NCBI GenBank assembly: GCA_021808785.1 | Contig: JAKBAX010000004.1 | Coordinates: 17,097 to 54,922 of the forward strand | DNA: 37,826 bases | Origin: Actinomycetes bacterium | Lineage (GTDB): Bacteria; Actinomycetota; Acidimicrobiia; Acidimicrobiales; Palsa-688 | Reading direction: 5' to 3' | Program-made: the position numbers and the translations under genes | Shown here: positions 26,322-32,737 of the stretch, one piece after another | Layout of the letters: each line of letters opens with the position of its first letter | How positions within the stretch are numbered: the first letter of the stretch is position 1 | The notes under the pieces: generated by a model | Told to the model about the DNA's origin: nothing | What the model saw: the letters and a program-made list of their open reading frames with translations, nothing else | Databases searched by the model: none

Positions 26322-26592
26322 GTCTGAGACGTTGCCGTTGGCGGAGATCAAGGCCCACCTGTCGGAGATCGTCGATCGGGTGGAACGCGAGCACGAACGC
26401 GTCGTTCTCACCCGTAACGGCCGGCCCGCAGCGGTCATTCTCAGCCCCGGGGACCTGGAAGCTCTGGAGGACACCCTCGAGTTGCTATCGGACCCTCAGG
26501 CGCTCGCCGAGATCCGAGCGGGACGCGACGACGTGGCCGCCGGGCGGACCGTGACCGCCGAGGACCTGCGGGCAAAGTATCTGCATCGGTGA
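26320..26592 (+). CDS. Phd/YefM-type antitoxin
   Basis: A 90-residue protein. PLAEIKAHLSEIVDRVEREHERVVLTRNGRPAAVILSPGDLEALEDTLELL is the Phd/YefM fold, with the DNA-binding N-terminus and the T-x-N/R-G-x-P strand. The C-terminus (TVTAEDLRAKYLHR) should wrap the toxin. I chose ATG 26320 over 26302 because the TATAAT box ends seven bases before it. Its stop TGA overlaps the toxin GTG by 4 bp. A dead copy is at 5101. Confidence 0.9.
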   Translation: MSETLPLAEIKAHLSEIVDRVEREHERVVLTRNGRPAAVILSPGDLEALEDTLELLSDPQALAEIRAGRDDVAAGRTVTAEDLRAKYLHR

Positions 26593-26864
26593 CACCAGCG
26601 GCCTACCGGCTGGTCGTGTCAGCTACCGCCGAGCGGGCCCTCGCTCGTCTGCCCGAAGTGGTGGCCGCAGCAGTCGTCGAGTTCATGGTCGCAGCCCTGA
26701 TCGAGTCCCCTCGCCGGGTCGGCCACCCCCTCCGCTACGAGCTCACCGGACTGTGGGCGGCGCGACGCGGGCCCTACCGGGTCGTTTATGCGATCGACGA
26801 CGACGACCGCACCGTCACGGTTCTGAGGATCGATCATCGAGCCGATGTCTACCGGTCGCAGTAG
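26589..26864 (+). CDS. RelE/ParE-family toxin
   Basis: A 91-residue protein, normal size for RelE. AAYRLVVSATAERALARLPEVV, then HPLRYELTGLWAARRGPYRVVYAIDDDDRTVTVLRIDHRADVY carries the family core: the Arg in RRGPYRVVY and the final HR-DVY. RelE toxins cleave ribosome-bound mRNA. The GTG start overlaps the antitoxin stop (GTGA). The pair is complete and probably functional. Confidence 0.92.
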   Translation: MTPAAYRLVVSATAERALARLPEVVAAAVVEFMVAALIESPRRVGHPLRYELTGLWAARRGPYRVVYAIDDDDRTVTVLRIDHRADVYRSQ

Positions 26865-26963
26865 CGTCTCGACAGGGGTGACCTCGCTGTCCGTCCACCG
26901 TCACCCTTCGGTCCCAGCGCTCGTGGGACCCTGGTCCTTGCCGCCACTCACCGTGCATTCGGT

Positions 26964-26983
26964 TGCACCACATCTGCACCACG
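26964..26983 (+). repeat. Arm-type repeats TGCACCAC(A/G) near copy C
   Basis: TGCACCACA at 26964-26972 and TGCACCACG at 26975-26983, spaced 11 bp exactly as at copy B. They lie about 110 bp left of the third tRNA fragment. Confidence 0.45.
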
Positions 26984-27091
26984 AGAGCGGGTCGAAAGGT
27001 GCCCCCAAGGGTGGTCAAAGGTCAAGCACTTTGGGCCTCTGACCAGCCAGTGTGCCTATCGCCGCAGGTCAGTGACCTGGATATCACGAAT

Positions 27092-27137
27092 CTGATAATG
27101 CTGAGGTCGGTGGTTCGATTCCACCTAGCCTAGCCCC
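27092..27137 (+). repeat. tRNA-Ile 3' fragment, attachment site copy C
   Basis: CTGATAATGCTGAGG onward matches copy A base for base through CCACCTAGCC. A 5-bp TAGCC duplication then interrupts the acceptor end (CTAGCCTAGCCCCA). The downstream bases GTGCAAAAGTCCT (27139-27151) are the inverted partner of the bases after copy B. Confidence 0.78.
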
Positions 27138-27250
27138 AGTGCAAAAGTCCTAGTCAGAGGGGATGCGGGTAAGTTATCCCCAGGGTCGATCAGATTCCAT
27201 CGAACATCTATCGAACATCCAGGTAGCTCCGCCGGCGTGTTCTGGGGTCC

Positions 27251-27403
27251 GTGAGCGTCCAGGTTCCACACTGGTACTTTCAGACCGGACGGTTCGAGCG
27301 CGAGACCATCATTTCTCTGCTGGTGCGTGAAGCGTTTCTCTCCCCTCGAGTGGCGATCGCCGAGAGTCGACGCCTGATCGCCCGCCTTCTTTCTGTCATG
27401 TAA
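27251..27403 (+). CDS. Small hypothetical protein
   Basis: A 50-codon frame with GTG start and gene-like composition: WYFQTGRFERETIISLLVREAF, then SPRVAIAESRRLIARLLSVM. It is amphipathic and helical. No family recognised, and it could be the tail of a lost gene. It lies just right of attachment copy C. Confidence 0.4.
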   Translation: MSVQVPHWYFQTGRFERETIISLLVREAFLSPRVAIAESRRLIARLLSVM

Positions 27404-27598
27404 ATCCTGCGTGATGATCATGCATTATGTGACCCATCAGCGCGGATGGAAGTGCCCCTTGTTCGGGGCATACCGGTGACTGCTATTGATCTGTGGGAGT
27501 CCGGCGAGCTAGAGATCATTTACGATCTTTGTCGGGGCAAATATCAGTCGTGATGGAGCTTTGGACGCGGCGCGGCCGGACTGGCGGGAGCGCTACCG

Positions 27599-27817
27599 AT
27601 GCGACTGGGAGGTCGCACCTGGGTCGAGCGAGTGGGCGCCCACCGACGCGTCATGCTCCGAGATGCTCTTGCCTACAGAGAACAGCGCCGAGCTGAGCAG
27701 TACAAGGTGCTCGAAGCGACGTCGGTGGACGTCGATGCCGAGGACGACATCGAGACGGTCCTGGCTTCGCTTCGAGAGGCACGACGTCAAGTGGCCCGGC
27801 GGCCTCGCGCACGATAG
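27599..27817 (+). CDS. Small hypothetical protein
   Basis: A 72-codon frame from ATG 27599; an ATG at 27653 also fits and may be the true start. The later part (RDALAYREQRRAEQYKVLEATSVDVDAEDDIETVL, then SLREARRQVAR) has gene-like codon use and reads as an acidic-basic helical protein. No family recognised. It is convergent with the gene at 27833. Confidence 0.4.
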   Translation: MRLGGRTWVERVGAHRRVMLRDALAYREQRRAEQYKVLEATSVDVDAEDDIETVLASLREARRQVARRPRAR

Positions 27818-27832
27818 GACTGCGAGGCCAAC

Positions 27833-28855
27833 TCACCTGTCCAAACCATCCTCCCACGGTGTCGCTGCGAACCCGGAGTCGTCGCCCATGTGGAAGTAGA
27901 CGTGTCCCCGGAGCGAGCCGTCGTCTTGGAGGCGAGCCCAGCCGCGTCCACTGGCCCGATCGTTGTCGTCGTTTCCATCCCAGCTGAACTCCACGCTCGG
28001 ACGCCCGTCTGTCGAGGTGTGACGGCAATCCAGCCAGCCGGTCACCGCGATGAACCCGAATTCGCCCGATCCTTGCTTGTCGAACTCGATGTACGCCGGG
28101 CCGACCAGATCGAGGGCGTCAGCGTCCCAGTGGTCCATCTCGGTGATTCGCCACTTCCCGGCGATCTTCTTCGGTCGACTCTTGACCAGGGCCAGTCTCG
28201 GAAGCGGTGCGGGGTCAGCAGAGCCCGAGCCGTCGACCTGGGGGGCTTCGCTGAGGGCCTCGAAGGCGGCGTCGAAGCGCCTACGGCGGGTTCGGTTCGT
28301 CTCATGGTTGGCTTCGGCGGCCACCGCGTCGATCAGCCGGTCGATGTCATCCCTGCTTCCGGTGATCACGGCACCCGTCTGGATGCCACGGGCTCGGAAC
28401 ACCAGGCGCTCACAGTCGGAGTCGAGGTACCTCAAGTCCCGAAGTGCCGTAGCCACCTCGTCGCTCACGACGATGTCAACCGGGACGTCATCGTCCGGAC
28501 CGGGTCTCGGGTCGCGCAGATCGAAGTAGGAGTCCTCCCAGCCGCTGATCACCCCTTCGTCGCCGCACACTGTGCAGCGCCACTCGATCGCCGCCGGAAG
28601 ATCGGCCCGGAACACCGCAATGTGACCAGGACACGCCCGCCGTCCCGGGCGGCGCTGGCAGCGCAAGGCGCTCTCCCACGGCGAACCCCCTCCCGCCGCG
28701 GTCGCAGCGCGAACCACCGACCCCAGATGGTCAGCCATCCGGCGGGCCGGTCCGGGCACGTCGTCGGGAAGGTCCAAGAAATGGCGCAGGTCAGACACGA
28801 ACATCGACGCGCGACAGTACCCCTCCTTCGCCGGGCGGCAACTTGGTTCGGACAT
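27833..28855 (-). CDS. Conserved hypothetical protein with two distinct halves
   Basis: 340 residues. The N-terminal half begins with FLDLPDDVPGPARRMADHLG and has a zinc-ribbon-like set: CQRRPGRRACPGHI and later WRCTVCGDEGVISGWEDS. The C-terminal half, from KIAGKWRITEMDHWDADALDL to GHVYFHMGDDSGF, resembles a stand-alone beta-barrel-like family common in bacteria (GPAYIEF, FSWDGNDDNDRASGRGWA). I believe the two are usually separate proteins, so this is likely a natural fusion. Function unknown. The start at 28855 is uncertain; an in-frame ATG at 28804 precedes the first conserved residues more closely. Confidence 0.65.
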   Translation of the reverse strand: MSEPSCRPAKEGYCRASMFVSDLRHFLDLPDDVPGPARRMADHLGSVVRAATAAGGGSPWESALRCQRRPGRRACPGHIAVFRADLPAAIEWRCTVCGDEGVISGWEDSYFDLRDPRPGPDDDVPVDIVVSDEVATALRDLRYLDSDCERLVFRARGIQTGAVITGSRDDIDRLIDAVAAEANHETNRTRRRRFDAAFEALSEAPQVDGSGSADPAPLPRLALVKSRPKKIAGKWRITEMDHWDADALDLVGPAYIEFDKQGSGEFGFIAVTGWLDCRHTSTDGRPSVEFSWDGNDDNDRASGRGWARLQDDGSLRGHVYFHMGDDSGFAATPWEDGLDR

Positions 28856-28890
28856 AGGGCGGGTCCATTCCTGTGACCCGGAAAGCCGCT

Positions 28891-29010
28891 TCAGTCAGCT
28901 CGTAGTTCGTCACCCTTGGGCCGCCTCCCGCTGCTCGGACGAGACGCAATGAAGGCGTGAAGAGCCTCCACCGGGACCCGCCGGGATCGGCCAATCCACA
29001 CCGAAGCGAT
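28891..29010 (-). pseudogene. Excisionase/HTH protein, C-terminal remnant
   Basis: The frame ends with DEIASVWIGRSRRVPVEALHAFIAS, which is the C-terminal half of an excisionase-type winged helix (beta strands and the R-S-R-R-V-P wing). The recognition helix that should come before it is not readable in any frame. It lies between the hypothetical protein and VapBC and marks yet another element. Confidence 0.6.
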
Positions 29011-29492
29011 CTCGTCCGCCTCGAGGGCCTGGGTGGCTACCTGGCGCAGCTCGCCTCGCTCTGGGACCACCCGTCGTCTCGTGAGGTGATCTGCTGGGCG
29101 ACGCTGGCTGTCGAATCCGAACCGACCTTGGCCGGACCGAGCGCCCACATCCTCCTGCTCGGCCGCTCGCCTCCATTCGCGAGCGAGTCGATCATGATCA
29201 AGGTCATCCTCATCGGATAACGTCAGCCCGACAACGAAACCAATCTCGACACCGACGCCAGCCTGAAGTACTCGGCCGCCCAGCTCGCGTTCCGGTCGAT
29301 ACTGCCTGGCGTGCGAACGCGGAACTTGCGGAAGGACCGGTAGGTGACGTGCTGCCGGACGGACTGGCCGGTCCATGCCGAGATACATCCGCCAACGCAC
29401 GCCTGGTCTGTGGACCAATCGACAGCAAACCGCCCCAGATCCCTCAAATAGAGCATCCCACTATGACAGACAGGCACTGTCAACTATGCCGG
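29011..29492. other. Stretch without a recognisable gene
   Basis: Only overlapping short frames are found here. A minus-strand frame at about 29223-29400 reads SFRKFRVRTPGS and AAEYFRLASVSRLVS, which I do not recognise. No repeats or promoter-like signals stood out. Confidence 0.3.
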
Positions 29493-29882
29493 CTACAGGC
29501 GCATGATCTGAAGCGATGTGTGCCTGGCGAGCACGTCGAAGTCACTGTCGGCGTGAAGCACCGGTATCGAAGCGCGTATGGCCGCCGCGGCGATTAGACA
29601 GTCGATCAGCTTCCGGACTGTCTCACCGCCTCGCCGGCAGGTCCGATAAAGAGCGGCCGCTTGTTCATAGTCTGCCGGATCGGTCGGTATCAGTGACCCC
29701 CGTGCGAGCAACCCTCGAAGATCGCCGAGGTGCTGTTCATCGCGCGCACCGGCCAGAAGCTCCATGCGAACCGGGTGGCATGTGGCGATTTCGTCGTCGA
29801 GAAGGGCGTCGACGCCAACGCAGACGGCGCTGCCCGTGTCGCGCAGGAACTCGACCCAGGCCGATGTGTCGATGAGGATCAC
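29493..29882 (-). CDS. vapC: VapC-type PIN-domain toxin
   Basis: 129 residues. The PIN acids are visible: Asp in ILIDTSAWVEFLRD, Glu in VRMELLAGARDE, Asp in RKLIDCLIAAAAIR and Asp in LHADSDFDVLA. This is a VapC ribonuclease that cleaves tRNA or rRNA. Start GTG at 29882 overlaps the vapB stop by 4 bp (GTGA). A reading to 29924 is the shadow of vapB. Confidence 0.93.
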   Translation of the reverse strand: MILIDTSAWVEFLRDTGSAVCVGVDALLDDEIATCHPVRMELLAGARDEQHLGDLRGLLARGSLIPTDPADYEQAAALYRTCRRGGETVRKLIDCLIAAAAIRASIPVLHADSDFDVLARHTSLQIMRL

Positions 29883-30082
29883 CCGGCTCGGCCAGTCCGC
29901 ATCTGGTCGAGATCTCCGTCCCACCCGGAGCCTCGGAGACTGCGCGCCTTGTCCAGGCTGAGTGGTTCGCCGGCGACAGTTCGGAGCGCGAAATTGACCG
30001 CGTCGCGTTTGGTGGTGAGGTGGTAGCGCTCCATCACCACCAAGCAGGCGTCCTCATCGATGTCGATGTTGGTGCGTGACAT
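29879..30082 (-). CDS. vapB: VapB-type antitoxin
   Basis: 67 residues, MSRTNIDIDEDACLVVMERY then TTKRDAVNFALRTVAGEPLSL: the ribbon-helix-helix with the DAVNFALR helix. The C-terminal RSLRGSGWDGDLDQMR is the Trp-Asp toxin-blocking tail typical of VapB. ATG 30082 is fixed by a -10 box six bases upstream. Confidence 0.92.
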   Translation of the reverse strand: MSRTNIDIDEDACLVVMERYHLTTKRDAVNFALRTVAGEPLSLDKARSLRGSGWDGDLDQMRTGRAG

Positions 30083-30094
30083 ACACCCATCATA
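30083..30094 (-). promoter_or_regulatory. Leaderless promoter of vapBC
   Basis: On the minus strand TATGAT (30094-30089) lies six bases before the vapB ATG. The promoter abuts the direct repeat at 30120-30174. Confidence 0.55.
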
Positions 30095-30119
30095 CACCAC
30101 AACGAACCGACGAGGGCTT

Positions 30120-30174
30120 GCGGTCAGTCCCACGGTCAGCTGGCGTCGCGAGGCGCAAATACGCTGAGGTCGTA
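30120..30174 (+). repeat. Direct repeat, copy 2 (partner at 7813-7864)
   Basis: GCGGTCAGT, CACGGTCAG, GGCGTCGCG, CAAATA and GCTGAGGTCGTA in the same order as copy 1, with AGG inserted after GGCGTCGCG. It carries the arm motif and the left half of the tRNA-derived core but not the TpsiC arm. Confidence 0.62.
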
Positions 30175-30285
30175 AGGGCAGGTAGGTGAAGAGTCGGTTG
30201 ATGGCGATGACGTCGGGCACCGATCCGCTGGGGAGGGAAGGAAGGCTGCCGATGACAGTCCCATCACGCTCCTGGTTGTTGCAGG

Positions 30286-30612
30286 ATGGAGGCCATGAAT
30301 GTCGAGGTGTTGGTTGTGCCGGACTGTCCACATCAGGCAACGGCCGTGGAGTTGGCGGTGACGGCTCTGGCGGACATCGGTCTGAGCCGGATCGAGCCGC
30401 GCGTGACGATGATCGCTACGCAGGACGAGGCGGAGGCGAGGCAGTTCGCCGGGTCGCCGACGTTCGCGATGAACGGCCGGGACGTCTTCGAGGTACGCGA
30501 CCACCCCGCCTCGTTGTCATGTCGGCTCTACCAGGGAGCCGATGGCCTTCCGGACCTTCGCGCCCTCCGACAGGCGTTCAAGCGAGCGGCTGCCGAGGTG
30601 GTAGAGCGGTGA
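30286..30612 (+). CDS. Thioredoxin-fold-like protein
   Basis: A 108-residue protein. VEVLVVPDCPHQATAVELAVTAL has the beta-strand, CxH and helix of a thioredoxin-like domain with one Cys kept (DCPHQ in place of CxxC). FAGSPTFAMNGRDVFE is the cis-Pro strand and SLSCRLYQGADGLPDLRALRQAF the C-terminal part. Such proteins sit near mercury or redox genes, but none is here. The start could be ATG 30286 or 30295. Confidence 0.65.
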   Translation: MEAMNVEVLVVPDCPHQATAVELAVTALADIGLSRIEPRVTMIATQDEAEARQFAGSPTFAMNGRDVFEVRDHPASLSCRLYQGADGLPDLRALRQAFKRAAAEVVER

Positions 30613-30679
30613 CTGACTTCGGGGATATCCCTGCGTTGCGGGATGGCCTCTCGGTGATGCCAAGGGGACGGCGACGCTC

Positions 30680-31450
30680 GTGACGGTCAACGACGGTCTG
30701 ATCGTGGCCATGCAACAAGTCTCGACCGACGCCCCGAACCAGCATGCGGCGGATGCTGCTGCGGCAGTCCGGTCGGGAGACATCGATGCCCTCGTCGCCG
30801 CACTAGATGCCCAGTCGCGGCTGGCCACCGACCCGGTGCCAGGTTTCCAGGGCCGGACCCTGTTGCACATCGTCACCGATTGGCCGGGCTACTGGCCGAA
30901 CGGACCGGAAGTGGTTCAGTTGGTGATCGGGCGTGGGGGTGACCCGAATCATCGTGGCGGCGACAACGACGAGGGTGAAACGCCCCTGCACTGGGCGGCA
31001 AGTAGCGACGATGCCGATGTCGCGGCTGCACTGATCGACGGTGGGGCTGACGTCGAGGCTCCGGACGGGTCGATCGGGACCCCACTCGACAACGCGATCG
31101 GCTACGGCTGCTGGAACGTAGCCCGGTTGCTCGCCGATCGCGGGGCGCGAATCGACAAGCTGTGGCACGCCGCGGCACTCGGCAAATCCGCACGCCTGGA
31201 GGAGTTGTTGACATCGGACCTCGATCGGGAGTTGATCTCGCAAGCTTTCTGGCATGCCTGCGGAGCCGGGCAACGTCGGACGGCTGAGCGCCTGCTGCGG
31301 GCGGGTGCTGACGTCGACTGGTCACCGGACTACGCGTATGGGACGGCGCTTGATGCCGCAACGGGGCGGTTCACACAGCAGGAGAACGTTGTGGAGTGGC
31401 TCCGCAGTCTCGGAGTGCGAAAGGCCTCAGCGGTCGACTCCGAAGAATGA
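30680..31450 (+). CDS. Ankyrin-repeat protein
   Basis: 256 residues with about four ankyrin repeats: GRTLLHIVTDWPGYW, GETPLHWAASSDDADVAAALIDGGADVEA, GTPLDNAIGYGCWNVARLLADRGARI and ACGAGQRRTAERLLRAGADVDW. These stack as a protein-binding surface. No signal peptide, so it acts in the cytoplasm. GTG start with AAGGGG 11 nt upstream. It follows the thioredoxin-like gene by 67 bp and may share its transcript. Binding partner unknown. Confidence 0.85.
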   Translation: MTVNDGLIVAMQQVSTDAPNQHAADAAAAVRSGDIDALVAALDAQSRLATDPVPGFQGRTLLHIVTDWPGYWPNGPEVVQLVIGRGGDPNHRGGDNDEGETPLHWAASSDDADVAAALIDGGADVEAPDGSIGTPLDNAIGYGCWNVARLLADRGARIDKLWHAAALGKSARLEELLTSDLDRELISQAFWHACGAGQRRTAERLLRAGADVDWSPDYAYGTALDAATGRFTQQENVVEWLRSLGVRKASAVDSEE

Positions 31451-31672
31451 TGGTCGGACAGGCGAGGCTACGTCGGTCGCCCACTGCAGATCGGTCACCG
31501 AGGCATGCAGGGCCCTCTGGAGCGACGGCTGATCGACGTTGACGATAGTCGTGTCAATGGCGGCGATGAACAGGGCCAGGCAGTACGTGGCCAGCACCAC
31601 CGACCGGCCCGCAGGTCGTGATCTGCGCTCACCAGCGTCTGACTGCCGTCCGGTGTCGAGCTGCGACCGCCA

Positions 31673-32257
31673 TCAGCCCAGGCTTCGGCGAAGCTCATCG
31701 GAGGTGATGACCTCGGCCTGGAGGGGGAAAATCCGTTCAAGCAAGAAGTTCTGAACGGATGGGTCGGGATCGGCGGTGAGATCGGCGAGAACGATGACCC
31801 GATAGTCACGGTCATGCGCGTCCCGGACAGCCGTCAACACGACACCGGAGGTGGTCAGCCCGGCCAGCACGACCGTGTCGATGCCCTTGGCCCGCAGCTG
31901 TTCGTCCAGATCCGTGCTCCCGAACGGCCCGACCCGCACTTTGCGCACGACGATGTCGTCGGGCTGCGGAGCGACGTGACTGTGGATCTGCGACCCGGGG
32001 GCATCTACGTGGACCGAGGCCAGCAATTCGGGAGTGACCAGCTTGCCCATGCGCCCTCCCGGTGCCTCGCCGTCGGCGAAAGCGACTCGGACATAGGCGA
32101 CCGTCATACCGTGACGGCGGACCAGGTCGATCGTCTGGCGGGCAGCGCGGAGGAGTTCCTCGGCTTGTGGGAGGCGACTAAGTAGCCCCGCCTGGAAGTC
32201 CATCACCAGCAATGCCGTGTGGGAAAGGACGAGGGGTTCGGCTAGCTCCGTGGTCAT
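31673..32257 (-). CDS. Isochorismatase-like cysteine hydrolase family protein, active-site Cys replaced
   Basis: 194 residues, normal size. The catalytic Asp20 (LLVMDFQAG) and Lys (VVRKVRVG) are present. The place of the nucleophile reads LAGLTTSGVVLTAVRDA, with Ser-Gly where most relatives have Val-Cys. I recall a subgroup with TSGVVL, so it may be a family trait and not damage. Substrate unknown. ATG 32257 has AAAGGT about 7 nt upstream. The promoter holds the palindrome at 32289-32304. Confidence 0.85.
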   Translation of the reverse strand: MTTELAEPLVLSHTALLVMDFQAGLLSRLPQAEELLRAARQTIDLVRRHGMTVAYVRVAFADGEAPGGRMGKLVTPELLASVHVDAPGSQIHSHVAPQPDDIVVRKVRVGPFGSTDLDEQLRAKGIDTVVLAGLTTSGVVLTAVRDAHDRDYRVIVLADLTADPDPSVQNFLLERIFPLQAEVITSDELRRSLG

Positions 32258-32288
32258 ATCAGTACCTTTCAGGATCCGTCTAATATAT

Positions 32289-32304
32289 AACCGGACTTCC
32301 GCTT
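32289..32304. promoter_or_regulatory. TetR-type operator in front of the isochorismatase-like gene
   Basis: AACCGGACTTCCGCTT is an inverted repeat (CGGA and TCCG around two bases, outer arms nearly matching) typical of AcrR/TetR sites. It abuts a TATATT -10 box for the minus-strand gene. The TetR at 34249, on the far side of the IS110 element, is the probable original partner. Confidence 0.5.
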
Positions 32305-32401
32305 CATGTTAGCGGCTACATAGACTCGTGGAGTCATGACACCCTCTGTGTCAACCCCTTATCAAGAAAATCTGCATTTGAGTGTTCTTCATTTCGGTGG
32401 T

Positions 32402-32737
32402 TCAGCCGGTGGTGAGTTCGTGGTGGGCGACCGGCTCGTCGCAGCTGGGGCAGTGTCCGCCGTAGCCGACTCGCTGGCAGAACATGTTGCAGTCGGGGCA
32501 GCGTTGCTGGCCGAGGTAGCGCTGGTCGCAGTGCGGGCAGGCGTAGATGGTGCCGGGCTGGCGCGGTCGGGATGGCGGGAGCGGTTGGGGGAGCATTGGC
32601 GGTTGGTGTCGTCGGCGGTGGGCGGCTTGGCGGCAGGCGTCGGAGCACCAGCGTTGGCGGCCGACAGGCGTGAAGAGCCGACCGCAGCACGGGCAGGGGA
32701 TCGTTACGTCATCGTTACGCGACGGGGACCGGGGCAT
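32402..32737 (-). CDS. Zinc-ribbon protein carried by the IS110 element
   Basis: 111 residues with three CxxC-type modules: IPCPCCGRLFTPVGRQRWCSDACR, YACPHCDQRYLGQQRCPDC and GHCPSCDEP. ATG 32737 directly follows the transposase stop (TGAATG), so translation is coupled. Such a gene often rides downstream of actinobacterial IS110 transposases, from memory; its role is unknown, perhaps DNA or RNA binding. The C-terminus is complete. Confidence 0.75.
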   Translation of the reverse strand: MPRSPSRNDDVTIPCPCCGRLFTPVGRQRWCSDACRQAAHRRRHQPPMLPQPLPPSRPRQPGTIYACPHCDQRYLGQQRCPDCNMFCQRVGYGGHCPSCDEPVAHHELTTG

